From assembly GCA_019358835.1 (NCBI GenBank), contig JAHHIH010000002.1, forward strand, positions 186,001 through 250,000: DNA of 64,000 nt, written 5' to 3'. Made by a program: the position numbers and the translations under genes. The notes beneath the pieces are model-generated. The model was not told the origin of the DNA. It saw nothing but the letters and a program-made list of their open reading frames with translations, and did not search any database. Source of the DNA: Tildeniella torsiva UHER 1998/13D (GTDB lineage: Bacteria > Cyanobacteriota > Cyanobacteriia > Phormidesmidales > Phormidesmidaceae). Below are positions 32,482-41,901 of this stretch, one piece after another. Within the stretch, counting starts at the first letter, position 1, and each line of letters opens with the position of its first letter.

Positions 32482-32911
32482 GGTAAAACCTGGCACAATA
32501 GCGTTTTGAGAATTCTAAACGTGACTGGCTCTGTCACATTGATCAGTTATCTTTTCTGTGAATTCACCCATTAAATAGCCGAGGTTCCCTGGGTATGCTG
32601 ACTCTAGCGATAGCTAGGTAGGTATAGCGAGCGATTGCTTGGCGATTGTGGCCCCGTTGACCAATAGGAGGCTAGACTGACAAGCTAAAGCTTCCCCGAG
32701 GTGAAACTACTGGGTGGTGTATCAATAGGCCATGCATCAATTTTGATGAACTCGGCCTCCATGCTTCCGGATACTGATAATCACCTTCAGTTTAGTAGAA
32801 GCAAGCCACCCAGGGTTAGGGCACAAACCGGCCTTGACTCAGCCTTACCCTAGTCATCTTTTGCCCCAACACAACTGTTGTGTACGTGGTTTTCTGGAGC
32901 AGGCGCGGTTC
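32482..32911. promoter_or_regulatory. Divergent region between CIA30 and a WcaI-like glycosyltransferase
   Basis: 430 noncoding bases. An inverted repeat GTGAC(7)GTCAC lies at 32521-32537 close to the CIA30 start; its spacing is wrong for a CRP-type site. A direct TAGCGATAGCTAGGTAGGTATAGCGAG-like stretch near 32610 is partly repetitive. No gene or RNA was recognised. Confidence 0.35.
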
Positions 32912-34195
32912 ATGCGAATTTTAATTTATTCCTATAATTACTACCCTGAGCCAATCGGCATTGCGCCACTGATGACCGAGCTAGCCGAGGGGCTAGTCGC
33001 CAGAGGGCACCAGGTGCGGGTAGTAACCGCCATGCCCAACTACCCAGAGCGCACCATTTATCCTGAGTATCGCGGGCAGCTCTACGCCACCGAGGAGCGC
33101 AATGGCGTTATCATTCAGCGCTGCTTTGTGCTGACCAATGCCGGACGGGGCCTGGCGGGACGGCTGCTGCTGGAGTCGAGCTTTATTACCCTCAGCCTCT
33201 GGCCAGCCCTGCGGGGTTGGCGACCCGATATCATTCTCAACGCCAGCCCCTCTCTGCCCGCTTGCCTGCCGGTGGCCGCCCTCAAGCTGCTGTTTCAGTG
33301 CCCCAGCGTGCTAAACCTGCAAGATATTTTGCCGGAAGCCGCCGTCCAGACTGGGCTGCTGACTAACCCCTGGGCAATTCGCCTGTTTGAGGTGCTAGAA
33401 AAATTTGCCTACCAGAATGCCACTCGCATCACCGTCATTGCCCAGGGCTTTCGCGACAACCTGCTGGCCAAGGGGGTGCCCGACGCCAAAATGGTGCCGG
33501 TTTCCAACTGGGTGGATGTTGATTTTATTGCCCCTCGGCCCCAGAGCAGCAGTGAGTTTCGTCGCCGCCACGGGCTGCAAGACAAGTTCGTGGTGCTCTA
33601 CACGGGCAACATCGCTGAGACCCAGGGAGTCCGCACGGCGATTCGAGCGGCCCGGGCGCTCCGGGCTTACCCCGATATTCAAATGGTGATTGTGGGTGAA
33701 GGTAAGCAGCTAGAGGCGTTAGATCGCTTTCGCCAGCAGCTGGGGCTGACAAATGTGTCGCTGCTGCCCTTTGTGCCCCGCGCTGAGCTGCCCGATATGC
33801 TGGCCGCAGCCGATGTGGGGCTGATTTTGCAGAAGCACGGCGTGGTGGGGTTTAATATGCCCTCTAAAACCCAGGTGCTGCTAGCCAGCGGACGGCCGAT
33901 TCTGGCATCTGTGCCCGCCCACGGCACGGCGGCCCAAGCGGTGCTGGCCAGCGGCGGCGGCCTGGTAGTGGAACCCGAAAACCCCACGGCCCTCGCTAGG
34001 GGGATTCTAGAGCTGTACCATCATCCCGCAACGGCGCAATTGCTGGCTCGTCGCGGGCGACAGTATGCTCTGGAGCACTACTCGGCTAAGCGGGCCATCG
34101 ATCGCTACGAGGCGTTGTTCTATGCCCTAGTGGCACCCCAGCGGTGGCCGTTAGAAGGTGAGGTGGTGCTGGCGCTACAGTCGGTGCAAAAGTAG
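32912..34195 (+). CDS. WcaI-like GT4 glycosyltransferase
   Basis: About 427 residues from ATG 32912, where the GT-B fold begins ('MRILIYSYNYYPEPIGIAPL'), typical of WcaI-type colanic-acid transferases; TGGAG lies 13 bases upstream. A longer frame from 32834 is rejected. Other marks: 'GHQVRVVTAMPNYPER', 'DFIAPRPQSSEFRRRHGL'-like Group 1 start, 'VVLYTGNIAETQG', 'MVIVGEGKQ' and 'FNMPSKTQVLLASGRPILASV', the donor-site region. It should add a sugar to a lipid-linked oligosaccharide at the inner membrane. It lies about 4 kb before the main polysaccharide locus and resembles the transferase at 62029-63348. Confidence 0.9.
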   Translation: MRILIYSYNYYPEPIGIAPLMTELAEGLVARGHQVRVVTAMPNYPERTIYPEYRGQLYATEERNGVIIQRCFVLTNAGRGLAGRLLLESSFITLSLWPALRGWRPDIILNASPSLPACLPVAALKLLFQCPSVLNLQDILPEAAVQTGLLTNPWAIRLFEVLEKFAYQNATRITVIAQGFRDNLLAKGVPDAKMVPVSNWVDVDFIAPRPQSSSEFRRRHGLQDKFVVLYTGNIAETQGVRTAIRAARALRAYPDIQMVIVGEGKQLEALDRFRQQLGLTNVSLLPFVPRAELPDMLAAADVGLILQKHGVVGFNMPSKTQVLLASGRPILASVPAHGTAAQAVLASGGGLVVEPENPTALARGILELYHHPATAQLLARRGRQYALEHYSAKRAIDRYEALFYALVAPQRWPLEGEVVLALQSVQK

Positions 34196-34240
34196 GTGGA
34201 TGGGCTAGCCAGACCTAGCGGTTGTTCTACGCTTTGATGG

Positions 34241-34654
34241 CTACTCTTCGATCGCGAGGGAAACTCGGTTGCCCCCGACGGCGCGCATTTCGCCGAGAAA
34301 CTGCATCACCTGTTCGTAGGGCAGATCTTGACTGGGCAGTAAGAAAACCGTGTTTTCGGGGTTGCGGGCCAGGTAGGCGGTCATCTGCCCCTTGAGGGTT
34401 TCTACATCGGTAGGCTGGCCGTTGAGCTGTACCTGATTTTCGCCTGTGAGTTCCACGATGAAGGGTTCGGCGGGCAGCGTTGCCGGGGCGTTGTCTGGCT
34501 GTTCGGCAGGCAGCTGTACGTCAATGAGCTTTTCGCTGCCCAGGGTCATGGAAATGATGATGAAGAAAGTCAGCACTGTCATCAGCACATCCATCATCGG
34601 AATTAGATTGATCTCTGGCGGTTTGGAATGGTTTTGCCGATTTCTAAAGTGCAT
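34241..34654 (-). CDS. exbD: ExbD/TolR family biopolymer transport protein
   Basis: 137 residues with one N-terminal membrane helix ('LIPMMDVLMTVLTFFIIISM') that carries the essential Asp in 'PMMDVL', and a periplasmic domain. With ExbB it forms a proton channel that drives TonB-dependent transport or related envelope work. Its ATG is 7 bases after the exbB stop. No tonB or TonB-receptor gene is in the window. Confidence 0.92.
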   Translation of the reverse strand: MHFRNRQNHSKPPEINLIPMMDVLMTVLTFFIIISMTLGSEKLIDVQLPAEQPDNAPATLPAEPFIVELTGENQVQLNGQPTDVETLKGQMTAYLARNPENTVFLLPSQDLPYEQVMQFLGEMRAVGGNRVSLAIEE

Positions 34655-34661
34655 AGATCAG

Positions 34662-35363
34662 CTATAACCGCTCAGCGGCGGCTCCACTACTGGTGAATTC
34701 GCCCGAACGAAAGGGATCAGCGGAGACCTGACCGGGTTCGTACCAATATTGGCGATAAATCAGGTCGAGTTCATTCCCCGCGTCGGAAAAGTAGTCGATT
34801 TGTTGGGATTGCAGGGCGACTAGCACCCGAAACACCAGGAGCGCGATGATCGCCACGATCATGCCAGCGGCGGTGGTGATCAGGGCTTCGCCGATACCAG
34901 CCGCTGCCGCACTGGCTTCTTCGGTTCCGCCACCGCCACCAATATTGAGGTTTGAGAAGGTGGCAATCAATCCGGTCACGGTGCCCAACAGGCCCAGCAG
35001 TGGGGCAATGGCGACGATGGTCTCAAGCATCTTGTCGCCCTTGCGCATTCTGACAAATTCGCGATCGCCCGCCGTTTCCATCGCCAGACGAAAGGTGTCG
35101 GGGGAGGGCTGCTTGAGCCGCAGGGGGGCCAGCAAAAACCGGCCGATGGGAAGGTCTTGGGACTGGGCTGCGATCGCGGCCGCCTGACTCAGATCGCGGC
35201 GCGAGGCATCGAGCACCTCAGACACAACTTGATCTTCGCGGCGCAGCAGCTTGGTCCAAAACAGGGTGCGCTCTAGGGCTGTTGCAATGGTGAGCACCGA
35301 GCACCCCATGATGGGCACCATTACCGGGCCACCCTTGACCAAAACGTCGAGAACAGTTGTCAT
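34662..35363 (-). CDS. exbB: MotA/TolQ/ExbB proton channel family protein
   Basis: 233 residues, three membrane helices. N-terminal helix 'GGPVMVPIMGCSVLTIATAL', cytosolic loop, then 'ETIVAIAPLLGLLGTVTGLI', the most conserved ExbB segment, and 'ALITTAAGMIVAIIALLVF' with the Thr residues lining the proton path. Partner of the ExbD-like gene behind it. The insertion 'NIGGGGGTEEASAAAAG' is a longer glycine loop than usual. Confidence 0.93.
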   Translation of the reverse strand: MTTVLDVLVKGGPVMVPIMGCSVLTIATALERTLFWTKLLRREDQVVSEVLDASRRDLSQAAAIAAQSQDLPIGRFLLAPLRLKQPSPDTFRLAMETAGDREFVRMRKGDKMLETIVAIAPLLGLLGTVTGLIATFSNLNIGGGGGTEEASAAAAGIGEALITTAAGMIVAIIALLVFRVLVALQSQQIDYFSDAGNELDLIYRQYWYEPGQVSADPFRSGEFTSSGAAAERL

Positions 35364-35499
35364 AGCCCGGCCCTAACCTCGATTGGGTTTGTTCGTTGGT
35401 GTCTCTTTTACGATAAGCCTACCGAAAGCGGTTGTCCCAGAAATTAAAGAATGGGAATTGCCCACTTAAGGAAAGATTAAGTCGCCTAACCTACTTGAC

Positions 35500-36201
35500 C
35501 TAATCACTGTCGCCAGGAACGTAGGGACGGGTGATGGAGCGTCCTGTAGGCCCGGTCACCGCAGGGGGTGTGGTGGTTGTGGCGGCAGCGGCTGGAGAAT
35601 TGGCCGGGGGTGCTGCGGTACTGGGGGCGGATGAGCGGCCTGGGGATGCGATCGCCTGGAGCGATCCCCCGGCGGTCTTCATCTCCTGCCAGCTGAGATT
35701 GCCGTCGGGGTCGATGCTGACTAAGACCGCGGTGATGGTGCTGGTATCGGTCGTGACGCCCCCGACAACCTGGCACTCAAAGCGATCGCCGGGCTGATTC
35801 ACCCGGTAGGTGGCGCTGCCGCAGTCAAGCTGGGCGCGCTTGCCGTAGGCCTGGGAGAGCCCCTGCTGAATGCTGTCTTCGACCTTGGGCAAATTGAGCA
35901 GCGCTTTAGAATTGGGCACGTCCCAGGTGACATTGCCCTGGGAGTCTTGCTGGGTGACGTTGATCGTGAAGGTACCTTCCGGGTCTACCTCGCCGACGCA
36001 GCGAAAGGAGGCCTCTGCCTGGCGCTTCACATCCCCTGGGCAGAGCACGGCCTTGAGCGAGAGGCGGCGGCCCTGCCGCTCAATATCGGTCTTAATCGCG
36101 CCTTCGACGGCTGTGGTGTCGAGGCGACTGCCGCAGGCTGTCAAACCCAGCGCCAGGGGCCAAATTAAATACGGAGACAATCCCAAAATGCGCCTTTGCA
36201 T
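35500..36201 (-). CDS. DUF4333-type lipoprotein
   Basis: About 233 residues from ATG 36201. Lipobox 'LALGLTAC' puts a lipid-modified Cys near residue 22, so the protein is anchored in a membrane facing the periplasm. Two similar domains follow, each with a Cys pair: 'VEGAIKTDIERQGRRLSLKAVLCPGD' start region with 'EASFRCVGEVD', and 'VEDSIQQGLSQAYGKRAQLDCGS' with 'GDRFECQVVGG'. This is the DUF4333 pattern. The C-terminus is a Pro/Ala/Thr linker of low complexity. Function unknown. A longer frame from 36315 would hide the lipobox. Confidence 0.8.
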   Translation of the reverse strand: MQRRILGLSPYLIWPLALGLTACGSRLDTTAVEGAIKTDIERQGRRLSLKAVLCPGDVKRQAEASFRCVGEVDPEGTFTINVTQQDSQGNVTWDVPNSKALLNLPKVEDSIQQGLSQAYGKRAQLDCGSATYRVNQPGDRFECQVVGGVTTDTSTITAVLVSIDPDGNLSWQEMKTAGGSLQAIASPGRSSAPSTAAPPANSPAAAATTTTPPAVTGPTGRSITRPYVPGDSD

Positions 36202-36415
36202 CGAGCCACAGAATCCTTTGAGCAGTTGCAGTTGCCAGGGGCAATACCCCGATTGTGCCAGGAAGCTGGTGCGATCGCATGCTGTCTCTACTACCTTCTT
36301 CTCGACCCCCTTCACAACCTCAGTGGGCCAAAGAATCGGGCTGGCATCTCCAGACTGGTCCCCCGCTCTACCATAATGAAGGTGGCCTTAACACTCGTTC
36401 ACAAACCCTTTTCCT

Positions 36416-37927
36416 ATGGCAAACGATCTACAGCAGTTTCTCACCCTTTTGGAACAGCGAGGTCAGCTGCGCCGTATTACGGCCCCCGTCAGCCCAGAGC
36501 TAGAAATTGCTGAGATCGCCAACCGTCTGCTGCTAGGGGGCGGCCCCGCCCTGCTGTTTGAGAATGTGCAGGGGGCAACGATGCCCCTGGCCATTAACGT
36601 GCTGGGCACCGTCGAGCGGGTGTGCTGGGCCATGGGTATGGAGCACCCCGTCGAACTCGAAACCCTGGGTGAAAAGCTGGCGCTGCTCTACCAACCCCGC
36701 CCGCCCAAGCAGTTTTCCCAGGCCATCGACTTGGGTAAAGCGCTGTTTGACGTGGTCAAAGCCAAGCCCATGCGCGACCTGCTGCCCCCCTGCCAGCAGG
36801 TGGTGCTTAAGGATGACGCGGTTGATCTCAACCAAATTCCCCTGCTGCGGGTCTATCCCGGCGACGCCGACAAGGTGATTACCCTGGGGCTGATGATCAC
36901 CAAAGACCCGGAGACCAACATTCCCAACGTGGGGGTTTATCGCCTCCAGCTCCAGTCAAAAAATACCGCGACGGTGCAGTGGCTTTCGGTGCGGGGCTGT
37001 AGCCGCCACCTGCGCAAGGCCGCTGAGCTGGGCAAAAATCTGGAGGTGGCGATCGCGATCGGCGTCCACCCCCTAGTCATTCTCGCGGCGGCCACCCCGC
37101 TGCCCATTGACCTCTCGGAGTGGCTGTTTGCCGGGCTCTATGCTGGCAAAGGGCTCAGCCTGGCCAAGTGCAAAACCGTTGATCTAGAAGTCCCCGCCCA
37201 GTCTGAAATTGTGCTGGAGGGGACTATTACCCCCGGTGAAACCGCCGTCGATGGCCCCGCAGGCGACCACATTGGCTACTACGGCGGCGTCAACGAAGCC
37301 GCGCCGCTGCTGCGGTTCCACTGCCTCACCCACCGCAAAAATCCGATCTACATGACCACCTTTAGCGGCCGCCCGCCTAAGGAAGACGCCATGATGGCGA
37401 TCGCCCTCAACCGCATCTACAACCCCATCCTGCGCCAGCAGGTGCCCGAAATTCAGGACTTTTTCTTACCGATGGAAGGGCTGAGCTACAAGGCCGCCGT
37501 GCTCTCCATCGAAAAGTCCTATCCCGGCCAAGCCAAGCGCGCCGCCCTGGCCTTTTGGTCGGCCCTACCCCAGTTCAGCTACACCAAATTTGTGATCGTC
37601 GTCGATAAATCGATCAACATCCGCGATCCGCGTCAGGTGATGTGGGCCGTGACGTCGAAGGTTGACCCCGTGCGCGACGTGTTTATTTTGCCCAACAATC
37701 CCTTTGATAAGCTTGACTTTGCCACCGAAAAGCCTGGCCTTGGCAGCCGCATGGGTATCGACGCTACCACTAAGGTCTACCCCGAAACCGACCGCCCCTG
37801 GAGCGAAGAACTCACCCCCGACCCTGACACCGCTGCACTGGTCGATAACCGCTGGGTGGAGTACGGCTTGAGCGATCTCAATCTGGGCAAGGTAGACCCA
37901 AACTTGTTTGGCTACGACTTGAAGTAA
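36416..37927 (+). CDS. ubiD: UbiD family decarboxylase
   Basis: 503 residues, usual length. UbiD enzymes use prenylated FMN to decarboxylate aromatic acids; in cyanobacteria the homologue is linked to plastoquinone synthesis from 4-hydroxybenzoate. Family blocks: 'MANDLQQFLTLLEQRGQLRR', 'PLLRVYPGDADKVITLGLMI', 'NVGVYRLQLQSKNTATVQW', 'GDHIGYYGGVNEAAPLLRF', 'ILRQQVPEIQDFFLPMEG'. The Glu-x-x-Arg/Glu active-site region is in 'AKRAALAFWSALPQFSYTKF'. The flavin prenyltransferase UbiX is not in the window. Confidence 0.93.
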   Translation: MANDLQQFLTLLEQRGQLRRITAPVSPELEIAEIANRLLLGGGPALLFENVQGATMPLAINVLGTVERVCWAMGMEHPVELETLGEKLALLYQPRPPKQFSQAIDLGKALFDVVKAKPMRDLLPPCQQVVLKDDAVDLNQIPLLRVYPGDADKVITLGLMITKDPETNIPNVGVYRLQLQSKNTATVQWLSVRGCSRHLRKAAELGKNLEVAIAIGVHPLVILAAATPLPIDLSEWLFAGLYAGKGLSLAKCKTVDLEVPAQSEIVLEGTITPGETAVDGPAGDHIGYYGGVNEAAPLLRFHCLTHRKNPIYMTTFSGRPPKEDAMMAIALNRIYNPILRQQVPEIQDFFLPMEGLSYKAAVLSIEKSYPGQAKRAALAFWSALPQFSYTKFVIVVDKSINIRDPRQVMWAVTSKVDPVRDVFILPNNPFDKLDFATEKPGLGSRMGIDATTKVYPETDRPWSEELTPDPDTAALVDNRWVEYGLSDLNLGKVDPNLFGYDLK

Positions 37928-37947
37928 GCAGGCGAGGTAAAAAGATA

Positions 37948-38250
37948 GTGAAGGCGTTTGTTTTTGCGATCGCTGGGCTGGTTTGGGCGGTGAGTTTACT
38001 CAGCTGGGTGGAAGCGGCATCGGCCAGCATTCTCTGCCGAGATGTGGCGGGGCAAGAGATATGCCTTGAAAGTATTAAGCGCAGCGCTAAGTATGCCTGG
38101 GAATATCGGGTAGTGCTTAAGGTGGATGGCCAAACCCGACCTATCAAACGCTACGATTGCCGTCAGCAAACCGAACTCGATCCAGAGTCTGCTAGCCTCA
38201 ATTCTGAAGCTGCTCTACAGCAATTTATTTGCGCCCTGGTTACTCGTTGA
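37948..38250 (+). CDS. Small secreted protein with Cys pair(s), unknown
   Basis: 100 residues from GTG 37948. A signal peptide is clear ('FVFAIAGLVWAVSLLSWVEAASA'). The mature part has four Cys ('ILCRDVAGQEICLESI', 'RYDCRQQTEL', 'FICALVTR'), which suggests disulfide bonds in the periplasm or outside. I do not recognise a family. It starts 20 bases after ubiD and its last 36 bases overlap the end of the convergent glycosyltransferase gene. Confidence 0.65.
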   Translation: MKAFVFAIAGLVWAVSLLSWVEAASASILCRDVAGQEICLESIKRSAKYAWEYRVVLKVDGQTRPIKRYDCRQQTELDPESASLNSEAALQQFICALVTR

Positions 38251-39447
38251 GATGCCTAATTGACTCGAAAAAGACAGTGGCTGACCAGCAAGAATTTCAG
38301 CGTAGGACTGACTGAGCTGTTCAGCAATCTTGGGCCAGCTGTATGTCGTTGTGGCCAGATGTTGGCCATTACGGCCTAGCTGAGTTCTTAACTCAGGCGA
38401 GTCAAGGAGACGAGATAACGCGTTTGTCCACCCACCTAGGTCGTCAACAATGACTAACCCGGCTTGGGCCGCTAAAATATCTGGCGCGATTTGAACCTCA
38501 GGGGTAATGATGACGGGAAGCCCATGGGCTAATGCTTCTGCTACAGCGACGCCAAAATTTTCTGAATAAGATGGCAGAGCAAAGAGATCAGAACCCTGTA
38601 GCAGCAAGTCTTTATCCGAACCAGCAACAAAGCCTGTAAACGTAACGCTGTGGGCAATGCCTAGGGTATTGGTCAATTCTTTGAGGCGATCGCAGTAGCT
38701 GGCATCCCCAGAACCGGCTAACAAGAGGTGATAGCCGTGAGATTTGGGGTCGAGTTGAGCAAAGGCACGGAGTAGAAAATCCGGGCGCTTTTTTTTGTGC
38801 AGGCGCGATAGAAATAAAACGATTTTGCAGTTGGTCGGCAAACTGTAGCGATCGCGCAGATTCGCTGCTGCATTAGCGATCGTAGCCGTTGAGTTAACCC
38901 CCAAAGGTAAAACTAGAGTCGGTGCGCTAATCCCAAACCGTCGGGCATCTTCAGCTTCTGCAGAGGTAGTGCAGTGAATCGCAGCGGCTCGATTGAGTGT
39001 GGAACGCTCTATTAAACGACTGTAAACTTGCTTTTTGAGCCTGCTTTGCTGGAGCGCCCAGGGGGTTAATTGGCCAATCGTACGCGAGATATAGGGAATT
39101 TTGTAATACTGAGCTAACCTAGCCCCAACAGTGGTTGGATAGCAGAATAAGTAATGGTTGTGAACAATGTCGTATTCGCCTAAATGGCTAACCATCCACT
39201 GAGTCAGACCAATAGAGGGAATAAATGCCTTGAGCCGAGCCAGACGCGGAAAAAACCAAACTGGTACGCCTTCGTAGTCAATGCGTTGACCAACTGGCAC
39301 GTCTAATAACTCGGCTTCGTCATCATTAGTGGTCGCTATTTCGGCATCAATGTCTAAATTTCGCAGCCCACGAACAATATTTAGAGCAGCTTGAGTTGGC
39401 CCACCTAGTTTGTAGCTTAAAGACGGTAACACATGAAGAACTTTCAT
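38215..39447 (-). CDS. GT4 glycosyltransferase
   Basis: About 410 residues from ATG 39447 ('MKVLHVLPSLSYKLGGPTQA', a canonical GT4 opening); an in-frame TTG at 39462 lies inside the previous gene. GT-B fold: acceptor domain with 'YDIVHNHYLFCYPTTVGARLA', donor domain with 'FLSRLHKKKRPDFLLRAFA', 'LLAGSGDASYCDRLKEL' and the E-x7-E motif 'YSENFGVAVAEALAHGLPVI'. Last gene of the leftward unit 38215-47679; its start is one base after the stop of the gene before. It ends inside a convergent overlap with the secreted protein. Confidence 0.92.
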   Translation of the reverse strand: MKVLHVLPSLSYKLGGPTQAALNIVRGLRNLDIDAEIATTNDDEAELLDVPVGQRIDYEGVPVWFFPRLARLKAFIPSIGLTQWMVSHLGEYDIVHNHYLFCYPTTVGARLAQYYKIPYISRTIGQLTPWALQQSRLKKQVYSRLIERSTLNRAAAIHCTTSAEAEDARRFGISAPTLVLPLGVNSTATIANAAANLRDRYSLPTNCKIVLFLSRLHKKKRPDFLLRAFAQLDPKSHGYHLLLAGSGDASYCDRLKELTNTLGIAHSVTFTGFVAGSDKDLLLQGSDLFALPSYSENFGVAVAEALAHGLPVIITPEVQIAPDILAAQAGLVIVDDLGGWTNALSRLLDSPELRTQLGRNGQHLATTTYSWPKIAEQLSQSYAEILAGQPLSFSSQLGISTSNQGANKLL

Positions 39448-39448
39448 C

Positions 39449-40627
39449 TCATTGAGCAGCAAAGTGAAACTCTTTGAGTAGATCTAAAAGTTTTTCTTGG
39501 AATCTCTCAAATCCATAGATTTCGTCAACTTTTCTCCGCAAAACTTCGGGCTGATAAATAAGTGGATGCAGCGATTCACCTCGAAGAATTTCTATAAGCC
39601 TAGAAGCAATTTGAGCAACATCGTCAGGATCAACCAAAATACCAAGTTCGCCATTGCATAGGGCATCGATTGCTCCATCTTGATTGCCCCCTACAGTGGG
39701 TTTGCCGCAGGCCAAGGCTTCAAGATAGACAATGCCAAAACCTTCGCTCTTGCTAGGCATAGCAAAGACATCACAGAGATTATAGTGGTCACAAAGCTCA
39801 TCGTCAGCGACAAAACCTGCTAAGGTGACGCAGTCTTGAATATCTAACTTAGCAATCATTCGTTCGATGCGTGGGCGATCGCTCCCTTTCCCCACCAAAA
39901 TATAGTGAATATCAGGAATTTTTTGCCGTATCAGAAGAATAGCCTTGATAACTTGATCGTAACCATTGTACTGTTCATCATCAGCCAAACGAGAAACCGT
40001 CAGGATTATGGGTTGATCGGCCTTGATGTTATATCTGGCAAGCAAATAGTCAGGCTTTGGCTTAATATGAAAACGACTAAAATTAAATGTGACTGGCAAA
40101 AGTGAAATCTTGTCAAGCGATAAGCCCTGTTCTTGTATGAGGCGATCGCGAGTGTACCCGCTAATCGAAATCACTTTCTTGGTCGCACGCAAAGCTTGAC
40201 ACCGGAAGGAATCTTGAATACTCCATGCATCCACACCATATACTAAAATCCAATACGGAATTCCCAGTAGACGGTGCAGCAGGTAGGCAACGGGAGCAAA
40301 ATTGAGGTGTCCGCATACAATCAGACAAGGTCGCTGTTGCCAAGCAGCAACCAAAGTCTTTAGGGTAAAAGCTAGCGTTTGCAATGCCTTGGGCCATTGA
40401 CCAGTAAACTCAAATGAGAAATAGTCCGCACTAAACAGATCCTCTGGTCTTTTAGAGTCGAGCTTATTCAAAATTGTCACATCATCTAGAGTAATATCAT
40501 TGTGCTCATGGAAATATTCCAATGCAGCTAAAATGTCGCACAAATAAACCTGGATTCCACCTTTAAACTCAAAAAGATTAGGCACCCAAACGTGAATTGA
40601 ATTGTTAGAACTTGAGCTTTTAGTCAT
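39449..40627 (-). CDS. GT4 glycosyltransferase
   Basis: 392 residues. 'VWVPNLFEFKGGIQVYLCDIL' is the glycine-rich acceptor loop; 'LIVCGHLNFAPVAYLLHRL', 'ILTVSRLADDEQYNGYDQVI', 'YILVGKGSDRPRIERM' and the E-x7-E segment 'PSKSEGFGIVYLEALACGKP' define a GT4 enzyme. It is probably membrane-associated and extends the repeat unit of the polysaccharide. It begins 20 bases after the upstream transferase gene stop. Confidence 0.92.
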   Translation of the reverse strand: MTKSSSSNNSIHVWVPNLFEFKGGIQVYLCDILAALEYFHEHNDITLDDVTILNKLDSKRPEDLFSADYFSFEFTGQWPKALQTLAFTLKTLVAAWQQRPCLIVCGHLNFAPVAYLLHRLLGIPYWILVYGVDAWSIQDSFRCQALRATKKVISISGYTRDRLIQEQGLSLDKISLLPVTFNFSRFHIKPKPDYLLARYNIKADQPIILTVSRLADDEQYNGYDQVIKAILLIRQKIPDIHYILVGKGSDRPRIERMIAKLDIQDCVTLAGFVADDELCDHYNLCDVFAMPSKSEGFGIVYLEALACGKPTVGGNQDGAIDALCNGELGILVDPDDVAQIASRLIEILRGESLHPLIYQPEVLRRKVDEIYGFERFQEKLLDLLKEFHFAAQ

Positions 40628-40647
40628 ATGCTAGCTGTCTATTTCTG

Positions 40648-41901
40648 CTACCCAAGCAGTAGCTGTTGGATTTTATGGGTCAGTTTTTGACGATAGGCAG
40701 CCCAGCTAAAAGCCTCGGCTTTTAGTCGAGCAGCAAGCCCCATGGTGGCTAGTTCCGTAGGATGCTGATAGCACCACTCCAACTTCTCCTGAATTGCATT
40801 AGAGTCACGAATAGGCACGATGAATCCGTCTACTCCATCGGTGATGAGATCAAGCCCAGCAGCATTAGGGGTAGTTATTACAGGAATTCCACAGGCCATG
40901 GCTTCGAGTTGAACAAGCCCAAAACCCTCCACTAGAGATGGAAATACAAACACATTAGCACTACAGTAATGTTGATTTAGACTAGTGTGGGGAACGCTAG
41001 TTTGGTAGTGAATATAATCTCGGTGAGATTCCAGCCAGCCTAATGGAAATTCATCAACGCCTACCAGTTTTAGTTCGGCATCGTTAAGCCTAAGCTGCTT
41101 CCATGCATCTAGTAAATAGTGAACCCCTTTTCGGGGGCCAACTCGACCCACAAACAGGGCTCGAAATTTTTTGTCGTATTTAGACTGGGGCTTAAAGTAA
41201 TCAATTGGTGCACCGTAGGGAACGACTGAGATACGCTCTGAGGCTATTCCTGCATCTAGCAGTGACTGACGTGATACGGTTGATGCTACAAAAATATGAT
41301 CAGCCAAAGTAACCTCTTGGTCTTTTCGCTCTAGCTTCCACATGGGCTCATGGATAGCCTGTAGAGAAGGTGAAAACTCAGGAAAGCGATCGGCTTCTTC
41401 TTGCTGAATCTGACGGCTAGTTCGGTGAAAAGTGATCGGCAATTCGTAAAAACAATGTATACCTCTTTGCTTGGCTGCTTGAAACGTAGTCGCTGCGCCA
41501 TCTTCGTAGGCGTAGATTCCATCCAGTTGATCGAGATGGTGCTGCGCAACGTGGCGATCGAGGGAAGTGTATACCCAGTCTATGGGACCCTGTTGTCCTA
41601 ATCCTACCCTAGAGCTTAATCCCCCCTTAACTAAGCAGACCCTAAGGGCTTCTCGCCATGGATGAGTTCTTATGACAGCGCTCCTGGGTGGCATCCACGC
41701 CCGCCGTTCTAGCTCTTGACTGAGGGGCAACCCAATGGCACGAGGTAACCGTTGAATAGTTTGAGCTAGACTGCCCTTGGGATTATAGGCAGTAGTTGTA
41801 ATAATTTCATTGAGTAGATTTGCCTCGGCTAGGGCGATCGCCGCATTGCGAGAATTAGGGTTGCTGGTGGGATGCACCAGAGAGATGCGTCGGTTGACCA
41901 T
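40648..41901 (-). CDS. GT4 glycosyltransferase
   Basis: 417 residues. N-terminus 'MVNRRISLVHPTSNPNSRNA' is short of the usual glycine loop but the donor domain is intact: 'FRALFVGRVGPRKGVHYLLDA', 'LKLVGVDEFPLGWLESH' and 'PSLVEGFGLVQLEAMACGIP'. The start overlaps the end of the polymerase-like gene by 47 bases, which is more than the usual coupling overlap in this cluster. Sugar specificity unknown. Confidence 0.9.
   Translation of the reverse strand: MVNRRISLVHPTSNPNSRNAAIALAEANLLNEIITTTAYNPKGSLAQTIQRLPRAIGLPLSQELERRAWMPPRSAVIRTHPWREALRVCLVKGGLSSRVGLGQQGPIDWVYTSLDRHVAQHHLDQLDGIYAYEDGAATTFQAAKQRGIHCFYELPITFHRTSRQIQQEEADRFPEFSPSLQAIHEPMWKLERKDQEVTLADHIFVASTVSRQSLLDAGIASERISVVPYGAPIDYFKPQSKYDKKFRALFVGRVGPRKGVHYLLDAWKQLRLNDAELKLVGVDEFPLGWLESHRDYIHYQTSVPHTSLNQHYCSANVFVFPSLVEGFGLVQLEAMACGIPVITTPNAAGLDLITDGVDGFIVPIRDSNAIQEKLEWCYQHPTELATMGLAARLKAEAFSWAAYRQKLTHKIQQLLLG

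Noticed and set aside
32521-32537. GTGAC(7)GTCAC as a CRP-type cAMP receptor site
   Set aside because: The spacing between half-sites is too long for the TGTGA-N6-TCACA consensus; kept only as an inverted repeat.
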